Assembly: GCF_014836715.1 (NCBI RefSeq)
Contig: NZ_JACSQI010000003.1
Location: 375,890-439,889, forward strand
Direction of reading: 5' to 3'
Source of the DNA: Escherichia whittamii
GTDB taxonomy: Bacteria > Pseudomonadota > Gammaproteobacteria > Enterobacterales > Enterobacteriaceae
DNA: 64,000 nt
Part shown: positions 57,145 to 64,000 of the stretch, in pieces
Position numbering within the stretch: position 1 is the stretch's first letter
How the letters are laid out: every line of letters begins with the position of its first letter
Made by a program: the position numbers and the translations under genes
Notes under the pieces: model-generated
What the model was told of the DNA's origin: nothing
Seen by the model: the letters and a program-made list of their open reading frames with translations, nothing else
Databases searched by the model: none

Positions 57145-59664
57145 ATGAAAAATAAAAACACGTTTAGTCGGGGTAAACTGCCTCTTGCAATCAAAAATGT
57201 CCTTTCTGGTGTTATGTTTCCATTGCTATTGGTTTTGCCTGCCTACGCGGTGGAATTCAACGTTGATATGATCGACGTTGAAGATCGAGAGAATATAGAT
57301 CTTTCACGTTTCGAGAAAAAAGGCTATATCACACCAGGGAAGTATCTCGTTCGCGTCCAGATCAATAAAAATATGTTACCGCAAGCGTCTATGCTGGAGT
57401 GGATCAAAGCAGATACAGAAAGCGGTTCGTTCCTTTGCCTGACAGATGAAAACTTAACTCACTTCGGCCTGAATGCGGAATTCATTAAGACCTTACAAAC
57501 AACTGAAGATACTGACTGCCTCGATCTAAGCCAAAAACCAGAATTAATAACGCGCCTCGATAAGTCCACAATGGTTTTATCCCTTAGTATTCCTCAGGCA
57601 TGGCTCAAATATCAGGCGAAAAACTGGACGCCTCCCGAATTCTGGGATGACGGTATCGCCGGGTTTACTCTCGACTACAACCTGTATGCAAGCCAGTATG
57701 CGCCGCATCACGGCGACAGTACCCAAAACATCAGTTCTTACGGCACATTAGGCTTCAACCTTGGCGCATGGCGTTTGCGCAGTGATTATCAATATAATCA
57801 GAATCTTGCTGATGGTCGTTCCGTCAGTCACGATGGCGATTTTGCACGTACCTATTTGTTTCGCCCTATTCCCGCATGGTCGTCAAAGTTCACCATGGGG
57901 CAATACGACCTGAGTTCCAATCTTTACGACACGTTCCACTTTACTGGCGCATCATTAGAAAGTGACGAAAGCATGCTGCCACCGGATTTGCAGGGTTATG
58001 CACCACAGATTACCGGCATCGCGCAAACCAACGCCAAAGTAACGGTTGAGCAAAATGGTCGCATACTTTATCAAACGACTGTCGCGCCTGGGCCATTTAC
58101 TATTTCTGATTTAGGTCAGTCGTTCCAGGGGCAACTGGATGTCACCGTAGAAGAAGAAGATGGCCGCACCAATACCTTTCAGGTTGGTTCCGCCTCTATC
58201 CCTTATTTAACCCGCAAAGGGCAAGTGCGTTATAAAGCATCGTTGGGAAAACCAACTTCAGTCGGACATAACGATATCAATAACCCATTTTTCTGGACGG
58301 CGGAAGCTTCCTGGGGATGGCTGAATAATGTGTCGCTCTATGGCGGCGGCATGTTCACTGCTGATGACTATCAGGCGATCACTACAGGTATTGGCTTTAA
58401 CCTTAATCAATTTGGTTCCCTTTCTTTCGATGTGACCGGCGCGAAAGCCTCCCTACAACAACAAAATAGCGACAATCTGCGCGGCTACAGCTATCGATTT
58501 AACTACGCAAAACATTTTGAATCAACAGGTAGTCAGATTACCTTCGCTGGTTATCGTTTCTCTGATAAAGACTATGTCTCGATGAGCGAGTATCTCGCCT
58601 CGCGCAACGGTGATGAAAACGTTGATAACGAAAAAGAGAGTTATGTTATTTCGTTGAACCAGTACTTTGATACACTGGACCTGAATTCTTATCTCAACAT
58701 TACGCGTAATACTTACTGGGATCGTGAAAGTAACACCAATTACTCACTTTCTGTAAGCAAAAACTTTGATATTGGTGATTTCAAAGGTATTTCCGCTTCT
58801 CTGGCGATGAGCCGAATTCGTTGGGATAACGACGATGAGAATCAGTATTACTTCTCTTTATCTCTACCATTACAACAAAGCCGCAATATTTCTTATAGCA
58901 TGCAACGCACCGGCAACAATACCTCACAAATGATCTCCTGGTATGACGCGTCAGATCGTAACAATACCTGGAATATTTCGGCATCAGCAACAGACGACAA
59001 TATCCGCGATGGTGAACCGACATTACGCGGTAGCTATCAGCACTATTCGCCCTGGGGACGTCTGAATATCAATGGCAGTATGCAACCAAACCAATACAAC
59101 TCGGTTACTGCGGGCTGGTCCGGTTCGCTTACCGCCACCCGTCATGGCGTAGCACTTCATGATTACAGCTACGGTGATAACGCCCGCATGATGGTGGATA
59201 CAGACGGCATTGCTGGTGTTGAAATCAACTCAAACCGTACCGTGACCAATGGAATGGGAGTTGCTGTTGTGCCTTCTTTATCAAACTACACTACCGCCAT
59301 GCTACGAGTGAATAACACCGAGTTGCCAGAAGGTGTTGATGTTGAAAACTCGGTCATTCGCACCACACTCACCCAAGGCGCGATAGGCTACGCGAAACTG
59401 AATGCCACTATCGGATACCAGATCGTCGGAGTGATCCGCATGGAAAATGGTCGCTTCCCGCCACTGGGAGTGAGCGTAACGGATAAAACATCAGGTAAAG
59501 ATGTGGGCCTGGTAGCAGAAGATGGCTTCGTTTATCTCAGCGGAATTCAGGAAAACAGTACATTGCGTTTAGCATGGGGGGATAACATGTGCGAAATTAC
59601 TCCGCCCAATAAAAGTAATATCAGCGAAAACGCTATTATTTTACCTTGTAAAACAGTCAATTAA
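57145..59664 (+). CDS. yqiG: Fimbrial outer-membrane usher, YqiG-like
   Basis: This 839-residue usher has a signal peptide followed by the N-terminal chaperone-binding domain (FNVDMIDVEDRENIDLSRF). The 24-strand barrel contains a plug domain, and two C-terminal domains follow. Conserved segments include QYDLSSNLYDTFHFTGASLESDESMLPP and GPFTISDL. A C-terminal cysteine pair (NMCEI and LPCKT) is usual. In K-12 the yqiG gene is interrupted by IS2 as I recall; this copy is whole. Confidence 0.88.
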   Translation: MKNKNTFSRGKLPLAIKNVLSGVMFPLLLVLPAYAVEFNVDMIDVEDRENIDLSRFEKKGYITPGKYLVRVQINKNMLPQASMLEWIKADTESGSFLCLTDENLTHFGLNAEFIKTLQTTEDTDCLDLSQKPELITRLDKSTMVLSLSIPQAWLKYQAKNWTPPEFWDDGIAGFTLDYNLYASQYAPHHGDSTQNISSYGTLGFNLGAWRLRSDYQYNQNLADGRSVSHDGDFARTYLFRPIPAWSSKFTMGQYDLSSNLYDTFHFTGASLESDESMLPPDLQGYAPQITGIAQTNAKVTVEQNGRILYQTTVAPGPFTISDLGQSFQGQLDVTVEEEDGRTNTFQVGSASIPYLTRKGQVRYKASLGKPTSVGHNDINNPFFWTAEASWGWLNNVSLYGGGMFTADDYQAITTGIGFNLNQFGSLSFDVTGAKASLQQQNSDNLRGYSYRFNYAKHFESTGSQITFAGYRFSDKDYVSMSEYLASRNGDENVDNEKESYVISLNQYFDTLDLNSYLNITRNTYWDRESNTNYSLSVSKNFDIGDFKGISASLAMSRIRWDNDDENQYYFSLSLPLQQSRNISYSMQRTGNNTSQMISWYDASDRNNTWNISASATDDNIRDGEPTLRGSYQHYSPWGRLNINGSMQPNQYNSVTAGWSGSLTATRHGVALHDYSYGDNARMMVDTDGIAGVEINSNRTVTNGMGVAVVPSLSNYTTAMLRVNNTELPEGVDVENSVIRTTLTQGAIGYAKLNATIGYQIVGVIRMENGRFPPLGVSVTDKTSGKDVGLVAEDGFVYLSGIQENSTLRLAWGDNMCEITPPNKSNISENAIILPCKTVN

Positions 59665-59670
59665 TTCAGG

Positions 59671-60420
59671 ATGAATAAAATGAAATTGCCATTGATCACA
59701 ACGGGAATGATTTGTTTGCTAGGGATAAGTTGTTTTGCCCAGGCCACCGTTTCACCAGACAGGACGCGTATTATTTTTAATGCATCCAATAAAAGTGCGA
59801 CGGTTCGCCTGACCAATCAAAGCAAAACTGAACCATATCTGGCGCAATCATGGATTGAAGATGCCAGCGGAAAAAAAACACGTGATTATATTTCAACCCT
59901 GCCGCCAATGGAGCGTATCGAAGCTGATGAACAGGTGCAAATTCGCCTGATGGCCCTGGCTTCACTCAACAGCTTACCGCAGGACAGAGAAACCCTGTTC
60001 TATTATAACGTCCGAGAAATTCCGCCTCGCACTAAAGAACAGAATGTGATGCAGATAGCGATGCAAAGTCGCCTGAAATTATTCTGGCGCCCAAAAGCGA
60101 TTGAATTAAAAGATGGGCAAATGGTGCCTATGCAAAAAGTCACTATCACCCGTACCACGGCAGGACTCACGCTCAATAACCCAACGCCCTATCACATTAC
60201 TGTTGGTTATATAGGTACTAACGGCAAGACACTAATGCCCGGAGCAGACAGCATTATGGTGGCGCCGTTTGCAACGGCGACTCAACACCTGAACAACCTG
60301 CCTGCCACATTCCTGCTAGGTTTTGTTGGCGACTACGGTGGTCTGGAAATGTTTAAAGTTGAGTGCAACTCCGTCCAGTCTCTGTGTCAAAGCACATCAG
60401 CCAGAAAGGAAAAATTATGA
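59671..60420 (+). CDS. yqiH: Fimbrial periplasmic chaperone, YqiH-like
   Basis: This 249-residue PapD-type chaperone has a signal peptide (GMICLLGISCFAQA). The G1 donor-strand region and conserved charge pair are Arg near TRIIFNA and Lys in SRLKLFWRP. The usual NLPATFLLGF and LNNPTPYHI strands are visible. It caps pilin subunits in the periplasm before they reach the usher. It starts 6 bp after the usher and overlaps the next gene by 4 bp. Confidence 0.9.
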   Translation: MNKMKLPLITTGMICLLGISCFAQATVSPDRTRIIFNASNKSATVRLTNQSKTEPYLAQSWIEDASGKKTRDYISTLPPMERIEADEQVQIRLMALASLNSLPQDRETLFYYNVREIPPRTKEQNVMQIAMQSRLKLFWRPKAIELKDGQMVPMQKVTITRTTAGLTLNNPTPYHITVGYIGTNGKTLMPGADSIMVAPFATATQHLNNLPATFLLGFVGDYGGLEMFKVECNSVQSLCQSTSARKEKL

Positions 60421-61469
60421 TTACGCTTTTTCGGCTGTTAGCTATTCTGTGTTTGTTTTTTAACGTTTCTTCTTATGCTGTCGATTGCTATCAGGATAAA
60501 AACAAAGGTCCTACCCTTATCCAAAAGGCAATGCCACCGTTCAGAATTCCGCAAAATGCCCAACCAGGCCAAAAAATCTGGGAAAGTGATGACATCTCAG
60601 TCCATGTTTTTTGCAACAATGCTGGTGACTGGTCAGCGTCCGCACCGACGGAGACGATTCACGCCTGGATTAAGTTGTCTGAATTCAATGATCCTGTTGT
60701 TCTGAATAACCCATATCTGAAATTTGGTGTGACCTATAATGGTCAGGATTTTGAGGAAAATGGTCAGGGGATCGATACAAGAGCCTGCCTTGATAGAAAA
60801 AATGCGACTGGAAATCAATACACAACTAAAGCTTGTAATGGCACGACGTATCAGAAAAATGTCGAATTCAATGCCCGATTTCGCCTGTATGTAAAACTCT
60901 TAGCAATCCCCACCTCCACAGATGGCCTGAGCTGGAACTTTGGGGATGTAAACGTATTGCAATTTGATGGTTCCCAAGGGGCCAACACCAGTCCATCGGC
61001 GAAAAACCTACACGCTGACATTACAGGCCTTAATAATATTTCATTTCTTGATTGCAGCGTAAATTTGCGTATTTTCCCTGAGAGTCAAATTGTCAATTTT
61101 GGGCAAATATCAGCCAGCGCGATTAAAGCAGCTCCGCACAAGGCGGTATTTAGTATCTCAACAATAAAAGATGCTACGGCTAATTGCAGTGAACAATTTG
61201 ATGTTTCCACAAACTTCTACACCGACGACACTCTTTACGATAATACGCACCTGGAAATGGGCAACGGTCTTTTAATGCGTATCACCGACCAAAAAACAAA
61301 GAGCGACGTCGTTTATAACCAGTACAAATTATTTACTACCTATACTCCAGGGCAATCGGCCACCACTGCGACCCGGGAATATGAAGCTGAACTAACACAG
61401 CAACCAGGTCAGGCGCTGACTGTTGGCCCCTTCCAGAGAGATCTGATCGTTAAAATTAACTATAACTAA
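60417..61469 (+). CDS. yqiI: Fimbrial tip adhesin, YqiI-like
   Basis: This 350-residue protein has a signal peptide (LFRLLAILCLFFNVSSYA), an N-terminal domain of about 180 residues that would bind a receptor, and a C-terminal pilin domain ending in LIVKINYN. Cysteine pairs occur in both domains. Its length and position as last gene fit a two-domain tip adhesin. I chose the ATG at 60417, which overlaps the chaperone stop (ATGA) and has AAAGGA before it. The receptor is unknown. Confidence 0.82.
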   Translation: MITLFRLLAILCLFFNVSSYAVDCYQDKNKGPTLIQKAMPPFRIPQNAQPGQKIWESDDISVHVFCNNAGDWSASAPTETIHAWIKLSEFNDPVVLNNPYLKFGVTYNGQDFEENGQGIDTRACLDRKNATGNQYTTKACNGTTYQKNVEFNARFRLYVKLLAIPTSTDGLSWNFGDVNVLQFDGSQGANTSPSAKNLHADITGLNNISFLDCSVNLRIFPESQIVNFGQISASAIKAAPHKAVFSISTIKDATANCSEQFDVSTNFYTDDTLYDNTHLEMGNGLLMRITDQKTKSDVVYNQYKLFTTYTPGQSATTATREYEAELTQQPGQALTVGPFQRDLIVKINYN

Positions 61470-61474
61470 ATAGC

Positions 61475-61500
61475 AAAATGCCGGGAAAACCCGGCATTTT
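61475..61500. terminator. Bidirectional terminator between the fimbrial operon and ribB
   Basis: AAAATGCCGGG and CCCGGCATTTT form a perfect 11-bp stem with loop AAAA. T-runs and A-runs on the two sides allow action on both strands. Confidence 0.92.
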
Positions 61501-61522
61501 CATATTCATTGGTTACACGCTA

Positions 61523-62176
61523 TCAGCTAGCTTTTCGCTCATGCGCCTGACGGTATGCAACCAGATCCTCAATAGTGACCAGCGCCATATTGTGTTTATT
61601 GGCAAACTCAATGCACTCTGGCGCACGCGCCATCGTGCCATCGTCATTAGTCAGTTCACACAGCACACCTGCAGGTTTAAAGCCTGCCAGCGTCATCAGA
61701 TCAATGGTCGCTTCGGTATGGCCGCCACGAGTCAGTACCCCCCCCGCCTGCGCGCGCAGTGGGAAAACGTGGCCAGGACGATTCAAGTCTGAAGGTTTAG
61801 CACCGTCAGCAATCGCAGCGCGAACAGTCGTGATACGGTCAGCGGCAGAAACACCGGTAGTCACACCTTCAGCAGCTTCAATGGTCACGGTAAAACCGGT
61901 GCCATAGGCGCTGGTATTATTTTCGACCATCATTGGCAGATCGAGTTGTTTACGGCGATCTTCGGTGATGCACAAGCAAACAATACCGCTACCGTGGCGG
62001 ATGGTCAGAGCCATCTGCTCAACGGTCATGGTTTCTGCCGGGAAGATCATATCGCCTTCGTTTTCACGGTCTTCATCATCAAGCACCATCACACCGCGTC
62101 CTTCACGCAGCGCAACCAGTGCATTTTCAACACGTTCGAAAGGCGTACCAAAAGAGGAAAGTAGCGTCTGATTCAT
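61523..62176 (-). CDS. ribB: 3,4-dihydroxy-2-butanone 4-phosphate synthase RibB
   Basis: This 217-residue enzyme converts ribulose 5-phosphate to the four-carbon riboflavin precursor. The active-site blocks are [12 protein letters not shown] (about 33-44), [10 protein letters not shown] and GGHTEATID. It is a single gene controlled by the FMN riboswitch in its 5' leader. The fimbrial operon now lies directly downstream of it. Confidence 0.97.
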   Translation of the reverse strand: MNQTLLSSFGTPFERVENALVALREGRGVMVLDDEDRENEGDMIFPAETMTVEQMALTIRHGSGIVCLCITEDRRKQLDLPMMVENNTSAYGTGFTVTIEAAEGVTTGVSAADRITTVRAAIADGAKPSDLNRPGHVFPLRAQAGGVLTRGGHTEATIDLMTLAGFKPAGVLCELTNDDGTMARAPECIEFANKHNMALVTIEDLVAYRQAHERKAS

Positions 62177-62283
62177 GGTAAAAAAACCTCACTAAAATTA
62201 TGGTTACCAGAATCAGGGCAGTCTTAGGAGTGGCGGCATATAGCCAAAATAACGTGAGCGGGTCCATGCCCGACAGAATCGTT

Positions 62284-62424
62284 ACTCTCTCCCATCCGGA
62301 CTCTAACCGTCGGCCCCGGAATTACACCGGATCTGCTGTCCTTTGAGTTTGCACCCAAAGCGCTCGCGGGCTTTCAACTGAGTTGATTTACCGCCGGTGG
62401 GGAATTTCGCCCCGCCCTGAGAAT
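62284..62424 (-). promoter_or_regulatory. FMN riboswitch (RFN element) of ribB
   Basis: Read on the minus strand from about 62424, the leader has TCAGGGCGGGGCGAAA, then CCACCGGCGGTAAAT, and later GATCCGGTGTAATTCC and GACGGTTAGAGTCCGGATG. These are the conserved blocks of the RFN aptamer. It controls ribB in response to flavin mononucleotide by transcription and translation control. The processed leader is known as the small RNA SroG. The rest of the 373-bp gap from 62177 to 62549 holds the expression platform and the ubiK promoter. Confidence 0.95.
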
Positions 62425-62549
62425 AAGCGGATTCACTATAGCGCTAATGATTAGCGGCAGCAACGCACAGGTTCACATAATTCTGGTTTATGACTTACCC
62501 TTATCGCACTACAATGGCACTAAACACCTATCAGTACAGGGAAACTACA

Positions 62550-62849
62550 ATGATTGACCCGAAAAAAATTGAGCAAATTGCTCGCCAGGTTCACGAATCA
62601 ATGCCTAAAGGAATCAGGGAGTTCGGGGAAGATGTGGAGAAAAAAATCCGCCAAACCCTACAAGCACAGCTGACTCGCCTCGATTTGGTAAGCCGCGAAG
62701 AATTCGATGTGCAGACGCAGGTCCTGTTGCGGACTCGTGAGAAACTGGCGTTACTGGAGCAGCGCATCAGTGAACTGGAAGCTCGTAGTAATCCGGCAGC
62801 AGAAGTTCAATCTCCTCCCGCGATCCCGCCAGTTGATAAAGCAGAATAA
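62550..62849 (+). CDS. ubiK: Ubiquinone biosynthesis accessory factor UbiK (YqiC)
   Basis: This 99-residue protein has an N-terminal helical part with [21 protein letters not shown] and a C-terminal coiled coil ([17 protein letters not shown]), plus a Pro-rich tail. It helps the Ubi complex with hydroxylation steps of ubiquinone synthesis and binds lipids. I chose the ATG at 62550, MIDPKK; the frame is open 20 codons upstream through promoter DNA. It is convergent with glgS. No fimbrial genes lie between them here. Confidence 0.95.
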   Translation: MIDPKKIEQIARQVHESMPKGIREFGEDVEKKIRQTLQAQLTRLDLVSREEFDVQTQVLLRTREKLALLEQRISELEARSNPAAEVQSPPAIPPVDKAE

Positions 62850-62861
62850 AGCGACACAAAA

Positions 62862-62879
62862 ACGGGCCTGACGGCCCGT
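62862..62879. terminator. Hairpin between ubiK and glgS
   Basis: ACGGGCC and GGCCCGT form a 7-bp stem with loop TGAC. It lies between the convergent stop codons of ubiK and glgS and can serve both. Confidence 0.7.
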
Positions 62880-62883
62880 AATA

Positions 62884-63084
62884 TCAATGTTCGAGTTCCA
62901 GTTCTCTTGACTGTGTCATTTGCTGGCAATACCAGGCATAACGAGCGCAAAACCAGGTTCTGTGTTCTTCATCCATATTACCAGTGACGGCCAGAATATC
63001 GACTGCTCGACCTTCAGCATGCATTCTGGCAAAACTACGCGCCAGGAAATCGAAATTATTTAAAGAATTAAGACCATGATCCAT
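62884..63084 (-). CDS. glgS: Surface composition regulator GlgS
   Basis: This 66-residue helical protein matches K-12 Glg[19 protein letters not shown] and [18 protein letters not shown]. It reduces motility and biofilm-related surface structures and is linked to glycogen levels; it is controlled by RpoS and cAMP-CRP. I chose the ATG at 63084 with GGAGGAT 6 bases before it; a GTG two codons earlier is possible. The 266 bp upstream (63085-63350) hold its promoter and that of yqiJ. Confidence 0.95.
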   Translation of the reverse strand: MDHGLNSLNNFDFLARSFARMHAEGRAVDILAVTGNMDEEHRTWFCARYAWYCQQMTQSRELELEH

Positions 63085-63350
63085 AAGCACATCCTCCGGT
63101 TATCGCATACCTTTTAAGGCCATATGCTTTTTCTGATTTCAGTATTCCTTAATCAGTGTAGTGCCTTTAAACATAACGTGCGTAAATATATTGTTTTGGA
63201 TCACACTTTTTATTGAAAATAATTACAACGTTAATGGACTTTTTCTTTTAAAATTTTACTACCACATGTTATTATTAGAAAAGATAAATGTAAGGAAGAA
63301 AATCATACCACAATAAACAATGCGTCACTGAATGGACGATGGAGTGACAG

Positions 63351-63980
63351 ATGATTTTATTTGCCGACTATAACACACCTTATCTTTTCGCTATTTCCTT
63401 TGTACTTTTGATCGGCCTGTTAGAAATTATTGCTATTATATGTGGTCACATGCTCTCCGGTGCTCTTGATGCACATCTTGATCATTACGATTCCATAACC
63501 ACAGGTAATATTAGTCAGGCACTTCATTATCTTAATATTGGAAGGCTACCAGCCCTCGTCATCCTCTGCCTGTTGGCCGGTTTGTTTGGCCTTATCGGCA
63601 TTCTTCTACAGCATGCTTGCGTGACGGTCTGGCAAGCCCCGCTCTCAAACCTGTTCGTGGTTCCTGTTTGTTTACTGCTCACTGTTATTACAGTGCATTA
63701 TATCGGCAAGGCAATCGCCCCCTGGATTCCTCGCGATCATAGTTCTGCTATTACAGAAGAAGAATATATTGGCTGCATGGCATTAATTACCGGTCATCAG
63801 GCAATATCCGGTAAACCCTGTGAAGGAAAACTTACCGATCAATTTGGCCAAATACACTATTTATTACTGGAACCTGAAGAAGGAAAAAACCTCACCAAAG
63901 GTGACAAGGTATTGATTATTTGCCGACTTTCTGCAACACGGTATTTGGCAGAAAAAAATCCCTGGCCAAATATATTGTAA
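63351..63980 (+). CDS. yqiJ: Inner membrane protein YqiJ (NfeD-like partner of flotillin YqiK)
   Basis: This 209-residue protein has three membrane helices (about 12-33, 62-85 and 98-118) and a C-terminal OB-fold domain of NfeD type ([21 protein letters not shown]-like). NfeD proteins work with flotillins in membrane microdomains. The gene starts the yqiJK operon; a ribosome site (AAAGGA) for yqiK is the last thing in the window. Confidence 0.95.
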   Translation: MILFADYNTPYLFAISFVLLIGLLEIIAIICGHMLSGALDAHLDHYDSITTGNISQALHYLNIGRLPALVILCLLAGLFGLIGILLQHACVTVWQAPLSNLFVVPVCLLLTVITVHYIGKAIAPWIPRDHSSAITEEEYIGCMALITGHQAISGKPCEGKLTDQFGQIHYLLLEPEEGKNLTKGDKVLIICRLSATRYLAEKNPWPNIL

Positions 63981-64000
63981 ATATTTAATCAAAAGGAAAT

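Noticed and set aside
63180-63215. GGATCACACT upstream of glgS as a full CRP site
   Set aside because: Only one half-site is convincing; the other half does not match TGTGA at the required spacing.

Overview
The window is chromosomal DNA of an Escherichia coli (or very close Escherichia) strain. The backbone follows the K-12 order hybO - yghW - yghX - gpr - yqhA - yghA - exbDB - metC - yghB - yqhCD - dkgA - yqhGH - ygiQ - ftsP - plsC - parC - ygiSVW - qseBC - ygiZ - mdaB - ygiN - parE - yqiA - cpdA - yqiB - nudF - tolC - ygiBC - ygiD - zupT - ribB - ubiK - glgS - yqiJ, with near-identical proteins throughout. Comparisons with K-12 are from memory, because no database could be searched. The combination of extra blocks, especially assT-dsbL-dsbI, fits an extraintestinal (phylogroup B2-like) lineage better than K-12.

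Four accessory blocks sit between conserved genes, with no tRNA, integrase or insertion sequence visible near any of them. (1) 16013-23580, between ygiQ and ftsP: an ExuR/UxuR-type GntR regulator, a UxuB-type oxidoreductase, an LgoD-type zinc dehydrogenase, an AllD-type dehydrogenase and a complete DctPQM TRAP transporter, closed by a 17-bp-stem terminator. This looks like an uptake and catabolism operon for a sugar acid. (2) 34946-42138, between ygiN and parE: a ferric-siderophore ABC importer with an RpiR-type regulator at its 3' end, divergent from a TonB-dependent receptor. (3) 50763-53932, between ygiC and ygiD: aryl-sulfate sulfotransferase AssT with its dedicated DsbL/DsbI disulfide system. 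(4) 56496-61469, between zupT and ribB: a four-gene chaperone-usher fimbrial operon. In K-12, as I recall, the related ygiL-yqiGHI operon lies on the other side of ribB-yqiC.

Other differences from K-12: yghX is intact, mqsRA is missing between ygiS and ygiV, a second Lpp-like lipoprotein precedes yqhH, ZupT carries an in-frame 24-bp tandem duplication, and ParC is slightly shorter at its C-terminus. ParC has the wild-type residues Ser80 and Glu84.

Regulatory elements that can be read directly include a near-perfect ModE-type palindrome at yghW, Met boxes at metC, Fur-like sites at exbB and the siderophore receptor, a direct repeat between ygiW and qseB, a marbox at tolC, an FMN riboswitch at ribB, three REP regions and many terminators. 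Two very small genes are proposed: a 56-codon membrane protein downstream of zupT and a 25-codon leader overlapping the start of yqhG.
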